This document shows, in pieces, positions 45,359-53,391 of a DNA stretch of 64,000 nt; positions within the stretch are counted from its first letter, which is position 1, and each line of letters starts with the position of its first letter. Both the position numbers and the translations under genes were made by a program. The stretch is from Streptomyces sp. NRRL F-5126 (GTDB lineage Bacteria; Actinomycetota; Actinomycetes; Streptomycetales; Streptomycetaceae): the NCBI RefSeq assembly GCF_000721265.1, contig NZ_JOFZ01000016.1, forward strand, positions 124,001-188,000. Reading direction: 5' to 3'. Below the pieces are notes generated by a model. The model was not told the DNA's origin, did no database searches, and saw nothing but the letters and a program-made list of their open reading frames with translations.

Positions 45359-45804
45359 CCGTTCCCGCGCAGCCGAAGCCGATCGAGGTCCTGCTGGTCG
45401 AGGACGACGCGGGCGACGAGCTGATGACGCGCGAGGCGTTCGAGGACAACAAGATCCACAACGCCCTCCACGTCGTGCGCGACGGCCAGGAGGCGCTGGA
45501 CTTCCTGCACCGGCGTGCCCCGCACGAGGACGCCCCGCGGCCCGACCTGGTCCTGCTCGACCTCAACCTGCCGCGCTACGACGGGCGACAGGTGCTCGAG
45601 CACATCAAGACCGACCCGGAACTCGCGCTCATCCCCGTGGTCGTGCTCACCACGTCCTCGGCCGAGGAGGACATCCTGCGCAGCTACAAGCTGCACGCCA
45701 ACGCCTACGTCACCAAGCCGGTAGACCTCGACCGGTTCATCACCGCGGTGCGCCAGATCGACGAGTTCTTCGTGAGCGTGGTCAGGCTGCCAGGGCGCCC
45801 GTGA
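45355..45804 (+). CDS. Stand-alone response regulator (Rcp1-like)
   Basis: 149 residues, start overlapping the kinase stop (ATGA). It is a receiver domain only: V-E-D-D-A-G-D-E-L, L-L-D-L-N-L-P-R-Y-D-G with the phosphoacceptor, and V-T-K-P-V. The long beta4-alpha4 loop matches the Rcp1 group, which shuttle phosphate from phytochrome- or CHASE3-type kinases. No output domain exists, so it acts by contact or as a phosphate sink. Confidence 0.94.
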   Translation: MTVPAQPKPIEVLLVEDDAGDELMTREAFEDNKIHNALHVVRDGQEALDFLHRRAPHEDAPRPDLVLLDLNLPRYDGRQVLEHIKTDPELALIPVVVLTTSSAEEDILRSYKLHANAYVTKPVDLDRFITAVRQIDEFFVSVVRLPGRP

Positions 45805-45906
45805 TCCGTGCCATGCAACGCGTGTGCATGAGATGGGCGTGAGGGGGCATAAGCGGGAACGAACAGGGGGGAACCCGGACGCCTACAGGTGCGCGGGCAG
45901 GAGCGA

Positions 45907-46380
45907 ATGAACGAACAGATGTCCGTCTCAGGGGCGACTGCGCCCGCCGGTACGGAGTCGTGGGTGCAGCCGACACATTGCCTCAGAAGGGCGGCGGAAT
46001 TCAGCGGGGAACCCGGTTGCATAGCAGCGGCCAGGGAGCTGGCCGTCCGGTTCCTCCAGCAGCTGGGCGCCGAGTGGCTGGCCCCGTTCGACGACCGCAC
46101 GCGCGACGATGTCCTGCTCGTCGTCAGCGAGCTCGTCACGAACGCGGAGCGGCACAGCCACGGCCCCTACCTGATCGAGCTCGAGGGCACGGCGGGGTAC
46201 GCGACCGTGACGGTCTACGACAGCAGCGCGACGCTGCCGCGCCACTTCCCGCCCGACCCGTCGCGGCTCGGCGGCCACGGCATGGAGATCGTCCGCGCGG
46301 TCAGCGACGCCGTCACGGCCGAGGTCGTCCCCGTCGGCAAGCGCGTGAGCGCGCGTTTCGACTTCCCGCACGGCGCGTAG
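45907..46380 (+). CDS. HATPase_c_2 anti-sigma-type serine kinase
   Basis: 157 residues from ATG 45907 with AGGAG upstream. It contains V-V-S-E-L-V-T-N-A-E-R-H and G-G-H-G-M-E-I-V as nucleotide-binding motifs. It is the second RsbW-like protein in six kilobases and is convergent with the second SpoIIE phosphatase gene. Confidence 0.9.
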   Translation: MNEQMSVSGATAPAGTESWVQPTHCLRRAAEFSGEPGCIAAARELAVRFLQQLGAEWLAPFDDRTRDDVLLVVSELVTNAERHSHGPYLIELEGTAGYATVTVYDSSATLPRHFPPDPSRLGGHGMEIVRAVSDAVTAEVVPVGKRVSARFDFPHGA

Positions 46381-46407
46381 CCGCAGGCGCGGCATGCCGG
46401 AGGCGCT

Positions 46408-47574
46408 CTAGCGGCCCCCGGGGCCGAACCAGTCCACGCACACCACCAGCGCGTCGTCCTGGGTCTCGGTGTCACGATAACGGGCGAGCTCCAGCAGCAC
46501 GGCGTCCGGAACCATCGCGGCCGGCAGCAGGCTCGTGGCCGCGATCGCCCTCGCCAGGGCGCGCTCACCGAACACGTCGCCGCGCGGCGAGAGCGCCTCG
46601 TACACGCCGTCGCTCGCGAACACCATCCGGTCGCCCGGCTCCACGCGGAGCGTCTGCGCCGTGTAGTCCGACTCCTCGAACATCCCGAGCGGCAGTTGCG
46701 CCTCGAGATCGATCCGCTCGACGCTCCTGCCGCGCTGGCGCCACAGCTGCGGCGACCCCGCGTCCACGGCCTGCGCGCGCCCCGACGCCAGGTCGATGCG
46801 GAGCAGCAGGGTCGAGACGTGCTGCGCGCCCCTGTACCGCTCGTACAGCGCCTGGTCGGCGAGTGCGGCCTGGTCGGCGATGCCGATGCCCGCCCTGCGC
46901 GCGTTGCGCAGCGCCTTCACCGCCAGATTGGTCAGCAGGGCGGCCCCGATGCCCTCGCCCATCCCGTTGGTGACGGCGAGCGTCAGGGACCGGCCGTCGG
47001 CCGACCAGTCGAAGTTGTCTCCGTAGATCGCGTAGGCCGGCTCGAGCTGCGCGCCGACCGCGTACTCGGTCGCCTCGCAGGCACGACCGGGCAGCAGCTC
47101 CCACTGCATCTCCGCGGCGAGCGTCAGCCGGCTCACCCGGCGCGCCCGCCGGTACAGGTCGGTGTCGCGCTCCGCGACCAGGATCTCGTGGCCCAGCAGC
47201 ACGGCCACCCTGGACAGCTCGTCGACGGCCTCGGCCGTCGAGCGCTGCTGCGGCAGCCGCACGGTCAGGATGCCGAGCCGGTCGCCACGCACGGTGACGG
47301 GGAGGTGGTGGTCGACCTCGTCCCCGTGGCGCACCTGGCGCTCGTGCGGCTCCTGGCTGCCGAACGCACGCCCCTCGGGGCTGTTGCTCAGCGGCAGCGC
47401 GCCCTCGGCGCCGGCATCGTCCACCGGGTTGAGCACCGTGAGCCCGTAATCGGCCAGGTAGAGGCGCACGAACGAGGCTCCGTACTCCGCCACGAGCGCG
47501 TCGCGTACCACGTCCACCAGCGCGTGCGGGGCCGCTGCCCGGACCGATCTTTCGATGTCCGCCAGTACAGTCAC
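46408..47574 (-). CDS. SpoIIE-type PP2C phosphatase with altered metal motif
   Basis: 388 residues from GTG 47574. A GAF-like N-terminal half (about 10-165) precedes the phosphatase domain. The first motif is G-D-N-F-D-W and the final is D-D-A-L-V-V, but the central motif reads T-N-G-M-G-E-G where active members have G-D-x-M-G-H-G. The Asp-to-Asn and His-to-Glu changes may weaken metal binding, so it may be a slow enzyme or a binding protein. Confidence 0.88.
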   Translation of the reverse strand: MTVLADIERSVRAAAPHALVDVVRDALVAEYGASFVRLYLADYGLTVLNPVDDAGAEGALPLSNSPEGRAFGSQEPHERQVRHGDEVDHHLPVTVRGDRLGILTVRLPQQRSTAEAVDELSRVAVLLGHEILVAERDTDLYRRARRVSRLTLAAEMQWELLPGRACEATEYAVGAQLEPAYAIYGDNFDWSADGRSLTLAVTNGMGEGIGAALLTNLAVKALRNARRAGIGIADQAALADQALYERYRGAQHVSTLLLRIDLASGRAQAVDAGSPQLWRQRGRSVERIDLEAQLPLGMFEESDYTAQTLRVEPGDRMVFASDGVYEALSPRGDVFGERALARAIAATSLLPAAMVPDAVLLELARYRDTETQDDALVVCVDWFGPGGR

Positions 47575-47649
47575 TGTGGTTCAGGCCTTCTTCTCAGGGC
47601 GAATCCGTCTGGGCTGACAAAGACCCGTGCCGGATGAAAGAGTGGATCG

Positions 47650-48165
47650 ATGTCCCGCTTCACGGCTCAGCCGCACCAGCGCGAGCAGGTCGCCATGGCC
47701 GCCCGCGCCGCCTCCGAGCTGCTGGAGGTGTTGTGGGGCCGTGGCCAGGAGGCGGCGCCTTCGGGGCCGGTGTCGCCGTCGCAACTACGTGCCCTTCTCG
47801 TCATCGAAGCCTACGAGGGTGCGAACCTGCGCACGCTGAGCGACGTGCTCGGATCCCGTCCGTCGTCGCTCAGCAGGCTCTGCGACCGGATGGAGGCGAT
47901 GGGGCTCGTGGCGCGCTCGCCGAGCCCGACCAGCAGACGCGAGGTGGAACTGCGGCTCAGCAGACGCGGCCGCACGCTCCTCGACGAGTACCGGGCTTTC
48001 CGCACCCGTGAGGTGGAGCTGGTGCTCGACCACATGGAGCCCTCGGACGTCGTGACACTCGCCGAGGGGCTCAGCGCCTTCCGCGCCGCGGCGGGGGAGC
48101 GGTTCGGGGAGCTCGGCAACGCACCCGCCGACGCCGGGCAGCGCCGGGTGGCGGACAGCGCGTAG
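47650..48165 (+). CDS. MarR-family transcriptional regulator
   Basis: 171 residues, ATG start. The winged helix includes L-R-T-L-S-D-V-L-G-S-R-P-S-S-L-S-R-L-C-D-R-M-E and the wing S-P-S-P-T-S-R-R-E-V-E-L-R-L-S. It is divergent from the phosphatase gene, and a perfect dyad stands at 48261-48276 between it and the STAS gene, a candidate site for this protein or the neighbouring MarR relic. Confidence 0.9.
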   Translation: MSRFTAQPHQREQVAMAARAASELLEVLWGRGQEAAPSGPVSPSQLRALLVIEAYEGANLRTLSDVLGSRPSSLSRLCDRMEAMGLVARSPSPTSRREVELRLSRRGRTLLDEYRAFRTREVELVLDHMEPSDVVTLAEGLSAFRAAAGERFGELGNAPADAGQRRVADSA

Positions 48166-48260
48166 CTTCATTCAGCCCCACTTCCTGGTACGGGCACGTT
48201 ACCTCCGGCGCGACGGTCGGCGCGCGGAAGCGGTGAACAGATTGTTGCCCACCAGAGAAT

Positions 48261-48276
48261 GTTGTCAAATGACAAC
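48261..48276. promoter_or_regulatory. Perfect inverted repeat GTTGTCA-AA-TGACAAC
   Basis: Seven-base arms around an AA centre, 56 bases before the STAS gene start. Length and symmetry are typical of MarR-type operators. Which of the two adjacent MarR proteins binds is unknown. Confidence 0.6.
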
Positions 48277-48332
48277 TATCGATTCTATCGTGGGGCCACT
48301 CACGCCGAGTCGCCGACGTCCGAAGGGACACC

Positions 48333-48767
48333 GTGCTTCCTCACCCCAGCGCCGACAGGGCGATGGACCTGATCACCCGCCAGGAAGGTGCCGCGGTCGT
48401 CTTCGCCGTCGGCGGCGAACTCGATCTGGACACCGTCGCGCCTCTTGCCGAGGCCCTCGGCCGGGTGGCGCGGGACGGTGCGGGCCAGGCCGTCGTCCTC
48501 GACCTGTCGGGTGTCACCTTCGCCGACTCGACGACGGTCAACGTGCTGCTGCGGGCCCGCGAGAACCTCGGAGACCGGCTGAGGATCGCCACGCCGTCGG
48601 CGTTCATCCAGCGGCTGTTCGACGTGATCGGGCTCGGGGCGGCGCTGTCGGTGCACAGCACCGTGGCGTCGGCGCTGACGGACGGCTCAGCGGTCCCGGG
48701 AGCCGGCGATCCCGTCGGCGCGCAACGCGCGGTAGTCCGCGAGCAGGGCCGCTGCCGCGAGCGGTGA
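48333..48767 (+). CDS. STAS-domain anti-sigma factor antagonist
   Basis: 144 residues from GTG 48333 (an internal ATG at 48363 is possible). The core has V-V-L-D-L-S-G-V-T-F-A-D-S-T-T-V-N-V-L-L, where Ser of D-S-T is the usual phosphorylation site. The C-terminal 40 residues go beyond the fold and overlap, on the other strand, a frameshifted MarR gene. It is the natural substrate class for the HATPase kinases and SpoIIE phosphatases encoded nearby. Confidence 0.88.
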   Translation: MLPHPSADRAMDLITRQEGAAVVFAVGGELDLDTVAPLAEALGRVARDGAGQAVVLDLSGVTFADSTTVNVLLRARENLGDRLRIATPSAFIQRLFDVIGLGAALSVHSTVASALTDGSAVPGAGDPVGAQRAVVREQGRCRER

Positions 48768-49023
48768 GCACGAGCCCGATCTCCCTGCGGTCCTGCCGCA
48801 CCGGCAGGCGCTCGATGAGGCCGTCCGACTCCATGGACGCGCACAGCCTGCCGGCGCGCGGCATGGCGACCCCCAGGCATCCGGCGAGACCCGTGAGGTT
48901 CAGCCCGGGCCGGCGCCCGATGAGCAGGAGGATCCGCAGCCGGCGGGGCGGCCGGCGTTTCGGCGGCCTCCCTGAGCGTTTCCGCGGGAGGTCGTGGGCG
49001 ACGGCCGCCCATGGGCTCGTCAC
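48687..49023 (-). pseudogene. MarR-type regulator with a one-base frameshift
   Basis: From GTG 49023 the frame gives a MarR winged helix (L-L-L-I-G-R-R-P-G-L-N-L-T-G-L, R-L-C-A-S-M-E-S-D-G-L-I-E-R-L, wing to V-L-T-A-R-G-S). It then turns into arginine/proline-rich nonsense. Dropping one G near 48749-48750 restores A-L-L-A-D-Y-R-A-L-R-A-D and a stop at 48687-48689. It is either a disabled gene or a sequence error. Its 3' end overlaps the STAS gene antisense. It shares bases with the DUF5133 gene upstream (GTGA). Confidence 0.7.
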
Positions 49024-49271
49024 ACGGCGGCGAGGCCGCCCGGCGTGTCCGCGGGACCCGCGCCCGTGCCGCCGCCGGCCGCGGCGAGCCGCCTGGCCGC
49101 CACCGCGAGCGCGTCGGCGGCCGAGCGGGTGCCCGTCGACACGCAGAGCGTGTAGGTGGCGTCATCGAGGCGCCGGGCCGTCTGCCTGGTGCTGTGCCGG
49201 GCGTGCTCGGCGCGCGCGGTCTCGTACTGTGCGACAAGGTGGCGCAGCATCGTCGGGTGAGCCATCAGCAC
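49020..49271 (-). CDS. DUF5133 protein
   Basis: 83 residues from GTG 49271 (or ATG 49265). The sequence M-L-M-A-H-P-T-M-L-R-H-L-V and the later D-D-A-T-Y-T-L-C-V-S-T-G-T-R are characteristic of DUF5133, a small family largely limited to Streptomyces and relatives. Function is unknown. It is translationally linked to the MarR relic, so the pair once formed an operon. Confidence 0.85.
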   Translation of the reverse strand: MLMAHPTMLRHLVAQYETARAEHARHSTRQTARRLDDATYTLCVSTGTRSAADALAVAARRLAAAGGGTGAGPADTPGGLAAV

Positions 49272-49484
49272 GGCGTGTGCCTGCCTTTCTCCCGCGGGCT
49301 CCGCAGGGGACGTTGCTGCGGCACCTTCCCGTTCGCGGGCCGGTCATGCCTGCGCCTGCGCGTGCCGGTCGTCACAGCGCCACCGCCCTGCCCGCGGCGG
49401 ACCGGTGCAGCGGTCGGATGTCTGACGTCCCGTCACGCGGAACGACCTCTTCTGCGCCCGGCGCGCCCGGCATATGCTCGCCCC

Positions 49485-50204
49485 ATGCGCGTCGCTCTCT
49501 TCGTCACCTGCGTCAATGACGCCGTGTACCCGGCCACCGGCATTGCGACGGTGCGTCTTCTGGAGCGCCTCGGGGTGGAAGTGGACTTCCCCGAAGCGCA
49601 GACCTGTTGCGGGCAACCCCAGTACAACACGGGCTATCGCCGCGAGACCGTCCCCCTCGCACACCGCACGGCACGTGTCTTCGACGGCTACGACTACGTG
49701 GTGACCCCGTCGGGATCCTGTGCCGCCATGGTGCGCGACCACTACCCCGCGATGGGCGACAGCGCCGCCGCCGCATTCGCACCTCGGATGTATGAACTGA
49801 CGGAGTTCCTGGTCGACGTGCTGGGCGTGACCGACGTCGGGGCCTACTTCCCGCACTCCGTCACCTACCACCCCTCCTGCCACGGACTGCGGCTCCTCGG
49901 CCTCGGGGACCGCCCGCGCAAGCTGCTGAACGCCGTCAAGGGCATCGAACTCAGAGAGCTGCCGGGCGCGGAGGAGTGCTGCGGTTTCGGCGGCACCTTC
50001 GCCGTCAAGAACGCCGACGTCTCGACGGCGATGGGCCGGGACAAGGCGCACAACGCCGTCTCCACGGGCGCCGAGGTGCTGTGCGGCGGGGACAACTCCT
50101 GCCTGATGCACATCGGCGGCGTCCTCAGCCGCGAGGCCCAGGCGGTGCGCCCCCTGCACATCGCGCAGATCCTCGCCTCGACCGAAGAGGAGCCCTGGTC
50201 ATGA
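49485..50204 (+). CDS. lutA: Lactate utilisation protein A (LutA/YkgE)
   Basis: 239 residues from ATG 49485. Two cysteine-rich CCG-type motifs are present, Q-T-C-C-G-Q-P-Q and A-E-E-C-C-G-F-G-G, which bind an Fe-S centre. With LutB and LutC it forms the L-lactate oxidation complex of the cytoplasm, feeding electrons into respiration. The stop overlaps lutB (ATGA). No LutR-type regulator is next to it. Confidence 0.95.
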   Translation: MRVALFVTCVNDAVYPATGIATVRLLERLGVEVDFPEAQTCCGQPQYNTGYRRETVPLAHRTARVFDGYDYVVTPSGSCAAMVRDHYPAMGDSAAAAFAPRMYELTEFLVDVLGVTDVGAYFPHSVTYHPSCHGLRLLGLGDRPRKLLNAVKGIELRELPGAEECCGFGGTFAVKNADVSTAMGRDKAHNAVSTGAEVLCGGDNSCLMHIGGVLSREAQAVRPLHIAQILASTEEEPWS

Positions 50205-51661
50205 CCGGCACGTTCGTCGGGATGCCCTCCTTCCCCACGGCCGCGCGCAGCGCGCTCGCCGACGAGACGCTGCGCGGCAACCTGCGCTACGCCACCCACA
50301 CCATCCGCGACAAGCGCGCGAAGGCCGTCGCCGAACTCGACGACTGGGCGCTGCTGCGCGAGGCCGGGAAGCAGATCAAGGACCACACGCTGCGCAACCT
50401 GGACCGCTACCTCCTCCAGCTGGAGGAGGCGGTGACCGCCGCGGGCGGCGTGGTGCACTGGGCCGCCGACGCGGCCGAGGCGAACCGCATCGTCGCCGAC
50501 CTGGTGAAGGCCACGGGCGAGAGCGAGGTCGTCAAGGTCAAGTCCATGGCCACGCAGGAGATCGGGCTCAACGAGGCGCTCGCCGCCGAGGGCATCTCGG
50601 CGTACGAGACCGACCTCGCCGAGCTGATCGTCCAGCTCGGCGACGACCGGCCGTCCCACATCCTGGTGCCGGCGATCCACCGCAACCGCGGCGAGATCCG
50701 GACCATCTTCGCCTCGGAGATGGGCAAGTGGGGCAGGGCCGCACCGGACGGCCTCTCCGACGCGCCCGGCGAGCTGGCCGAGGCGGCAAGGCTCCACCTG
50801 CGGGAGAAGTTCCTTCGGGCCAAGGTGGGCATCTCAGGGGCCAACTTCATGGTCGCGGAGACCGGCACCCTGGCCGTCTTCGAGTCCGAGGGCAACGGCA
50901 GGATGTGCCTGACGCTCCCCGAGACGCTGATCTCCGTCGTGGGCATCGAGAAGGTGGTCCCCACCTGGCGGGACCTGGAGGTCTTCCTCCAGACGCTGCC
51001 CCGCTCGTCCACCGCGGAACGCATGAACCCGTACACCACCATGTGGACGGGCACCACCGACGGCGACGGTCCGAGCGCCTTCCACCTCGTCCTGCTCGAC
51101 AACGGCCGCACCGCCACCCTGGCCGACGAGACCGGCAGGCAGGCACTGCGCTGCATCCGCTGCTCCGCCTGCCTCAACGTCTGCCCCGTCTACGAGCGGG
51201 CAGGCGGCCACGCCTACGGCTCCGTCTACCCGGGGCCCATCGGCGCGATCCTCAGCCCGCAGCTGCGCGGAACCGGCAGCGAGATCGACGCGTCCCTGCC
51301 GTACGCCTCCTCGCTGTGCGGCGCGTGCTACGAGGTGTGCCCCGTCGCCATCGACATCCCCGAGGTGCTGGTCCACCTGCGTGACCGGGTGGCGCACCAG
51401 GGCTGCAGGGGCCACTTCCTCGAACGCGCCGCCATCAAGGCGGCCGGCTGGGTCTTCGAGCACCCCGGAGCCCTCGCGGCGGGGGAGCGCGCGGCCACCG
51501 CCACCAGAAGGCTGCACCCCTCGCGCCTGCCGGGCGCCGGCGCCTGGACCAACAGCCGGGACCTGCCCCCGATGCCGCCCGAGTCGTTCCGCGACTGGTG
51601 GCGCCGCAACCGCACCCGAGGCGCCGCCCCCGCGGGCGGCAGGAAGGACGACGGATCGTGA
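50201..51661 (+). CDS. lutB: Lactate utilisation iron-sulfur protein B (LutB/YkgF)
   Basis: 486 residues. The large N-terminal LUD domain contains V-K-S-M-A-T-Q-E-I and I-S-G-A-N-F-M-V-A-E-T-G-T. Two 4Fe-4S motifs follow, C-I-R-C-S-A-C-L-N-V-C-P and C-G-A-C-Y-E-V-C-P. The length is that of the family. It overlaps both neighbours by four bases. Confidence 0.96.
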   Translation: MTGTFVGMPSFPTAARSALADETLRGNLRYATHTIRDKRAKAVAELDDWALLREAGKQIKDHTLRNLDRYLLQLEEAVTAAGGVVHWAADAAEANRIVADLVKATGESEVVKVKSMATQEIGLNEALAAEGISAYETDLAELIVQLGDDRPSHILVPAIHRNRGEIRTIFASEMGKWGRAAPDGLSDAPGELAEAARLHLREKFLRAKVGISGANFMVAETGTLAVFESEGNGRMCLTLPETLISVVGIEKVVPTWRDLEVFLQTLPRSSTAERMNPYTTMWTGTTDGDGPSAFHLVLLDNGRTATLADETGRQALRCIRCSACLNVCPVYERAGGHAYGSVYPGPIGAILSPQLRGTGSEIDASLPYASSLCGACYEVCPVAIDIPEVLVHLRDRVAHQGCRGHFLERAAIKAAGWVFEHPGALAAGERAATATRRLHPSRLPGAGAWTNSRDLPPMPPESFRDWWRRNRTRGAAPAGGRKDDGS

Positions 51662-52293
51662 GCCCCGCCTCGCCGTCCCGCGACCGGATCCTCGCGCGCG
51701 TGCGCGCCGCCGTCGACGGCGCCCCCGAGGCGCCCGGGCCGGCGCGCACCTACCGTGACACGCACACGCCCGAGGACGGCCGCGTGGACCTGCTCGCGGA
51801 CAACCTGGCCGACTACCGGGCGCTCGTGCACCGCTCGGACGCGGCGGGCCTGCCCGCCCTCGTGGCGCGCCTGCTCGCCGAGCACGGCAGCCGGTCCGTG
51901 GCCGTACCACCCGGGCTGCCCGAACCCTGGCTCGCCGCGACGGACGTGACGCGTGTACCCGACGCGCCGGGGACCACCGCGGCCGAGCTCGACGCGGTCG
52001 ACTCCGTCGTCACCGGCTGCGCCGTGGCGATCGCCGAGACGGGCACCATCGTCCTGGACGCGGGCCCCGACCAGGGCAGGCGCCGCATCACCCTGGTGCC
52101 CGACCACCACATCTGCGTGGTGCGCGCCCCTGAGCAGGTCGTCGGCGGCGTGCCGCAGGCCATGCCGCGACTCGACCAGACCAGGCCGCTCACCTGGATC
52201 TCCGGCCCGTCCGCCACCAGCGACATCGAGCTCGACCGCGTGGAGGGCGTGCACGGCCCGCGCACCCTGGAAGTGATCCTCGTCGAGGGCTGA
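51658..52293 (+). CDS. lutC: Lactate utilisation protein C (LutC/YkgG)
   Basis: 211 residues from GTG 51658. The LUD fold shows T-G-C-A-V-A-I-A-E-T-G-T-I-V-L-D and the C-terminal S-G-P-S-A-T-S-D-I-E-L with a long R-V-E-G-V-H-G-P. It completes the lutABC operon. Its stop lies 39 bases from the end of the convergent DUF309 gene. Confidence 0.95.
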   Translation: MSPASPSRDRILARVRAAVDGAPEAPGPARTYRDTHTPEDGRVDLLADNLADYRALVHRSDAAGLPALVARLLAEHGSRSVAVPPGLPEPWLAATDVTRVPDAPGTTAAELDAVDSVVTGCAVAIAETGTIVLDAGPDQGRRRITLVPDHHICVVRAPEQVVGGVPQAMPRLDQTRPLTWISGPSATSDIELDRVEGVHGPRTLEVILVEG

Positions 52294-52332
52294 CGCAGCC
52301 GGCGCTGCGGCGCGGGTCGGGCCCGGCGCGGG

Positions 52333-52824
52333 TCAGGCCCGCAGCCGGGGCGACTCGGCGGCAGGATCCACCGTCCCGCCGTCCGCACCCACGCGGGCCG
52401 CGAGGCCGCGTGCCCAGGTGACGACACCCGCGCGATCGAGCCCGTGCGCCGGGCCGTCCCCGTACGCCTCCAGACTCCCGGCGCCGCGCAGCAGCAGCCG
52501 CTCGGCGCCCCTGGCGTTGCCGCGCGCCGCGTGCGTCAGCCCCACGGCGAGCTGGGCGAGCCCGCGCCACAGCGCACGCTCGGAGGGCGGGCCCGACTTC
52601 CAGGCGTCCTCGAACACCTCGTGCGCGTGGAAGGGCATGCCCGCGTCGAGCAGCCGCTGCGCCTCGGCGACGCTCTCCCGCGCCGCCCTGACCACGCCCT
52701 CGGGCTGGCGCTCCACGCCCGGGGCCCCGTACGGCAGCGGCCTGCCGAGCCCGTCCCGCGGGCGCGCGTTGCGCGCCCGGCCCTCGGTGTCCCGGTCCCT
52801 GGCGTCCCGCTCTCGCTCACCCAT
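52333..52824 (-). CDS. DUF309 protein
   Basis: 163 residues, ATG start. The family motif F-H-A-H-E-V-F-E-D-A-W-K lies in the middle, followed by G-L-A-Q-L-A-V-G-L-T-H and the helix pair typical of DUF309. The conserved His and acidic residues suggest a metal site. The function is unknown. The charged N-terminal 40 residues are variable in the family. Confidence 0.9.
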   Translation of the reverse strand: MGERERDARDRDTEGRARNARPRDGLGRPLPYGAPGVERQPEGVVRAARESVAEAQRLLDAGMPFHAHEVFEDAWKSGPPSERALWRGLAQLAVGLTHAARGNARGAERLLLRGAGSLEAYGDGPAHGLDRAGVVTWARGLAARVGADGGTVDPAAESPRLRA

Positions 52825-52919
52825 ACGCCCGATTGTGCCCGCAGTCGGCGGGGGACCGGCGCACCTGCCGAGTGAGGTATCGTGTGACGCGCGTGATCAC
52901 GTATCGCGAACACGCGCAT

Positions 52920-52993
<74 letters not shown>

Positions 52994-53012
52994 CTGGAGA
53001 CAGTCGCAGGTC

Positions 53013-53046
53013 AGGCCCGGTTTCGGAGGTGTCAGAAACCGGGCCT
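53013..53046 (+). terminator. Hairpin after tRNA-Pro copy 2
   Basis: AGGCCCGGTTTC (53013-53024) pairs exactly with GAAACCGGGCCT (53035-53046) around a 10-base loop; TGATCATTCTT follows. It also stands at the end of the opposite-strand integrase fragment. Confidence 0.75.
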
Positions 53047-53049
53047 TGA

Positions 53050-53391
53050 TCATTCTTGGGGAGCAGGTGGGGACCGGCACCCGTGCAGGTGGCGCCGGGT
53101 GGTGGTCAGGGAGCCGTGGTCGGCGATCCTGCGCATGACATGTACCTGGACTCCGGCGTCGGCGAACCAGGTCAGTCCGGTGTGCCGGAGGTCGTGGCGG
53201 CACAGGTGCTCGTATCCGAGCTCGGTGACCGCATCGTCCCAATGTGTCGCGTCGCCTAGGACGGCGGTGGAGATGCGACCGCCGCGCGGGCCGGTGAAGG
53301 GGCGGGCATCGCGATCGGGGCCGGCGGACAGGACGCGCTGAGCGACGAGGGGACGGATCTCTTCCACGATGCGGAATTGCCGCTCGGTCAT
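53050..53391 (-). pseudogene. Tyrosine integrase C-terminal fragment, catalytic Tyr replaced
   Basis: About 110 residues match the end of actinomycete element integrases: V-F-T-G-P-R-G-G-like P-F-T-G-P-R-G-G, D-A-T-H-W-D-D, then the active-site H-D-L-R-H-T-G-L-T-W-F-A-D-A-G. The closing motif reads T-T-T-R-R-H-L-H, where such enzymes have R-Y-L-H, so the nucleophile tyrosine is a histidine (CAC). The N-terminal two thirds cannot be found in one frame upstream. It lies directly beside the tRNA-Pro gene, the usual place for an integrase at an attachment site. Confidence 0.8.

Noticed and set aside
49474..49484. ATG at 49474 as the start of lutA
   Set aside because: It is in another frame; ATG 49485 gives the normal LutA N terminus.
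28482..52919. The tRNA-flanked block as an intact conjugative element
   Set aside because: No replication, transfer or excisionase genes are seen in it, and its genes look like ordinary chromosomal ones.
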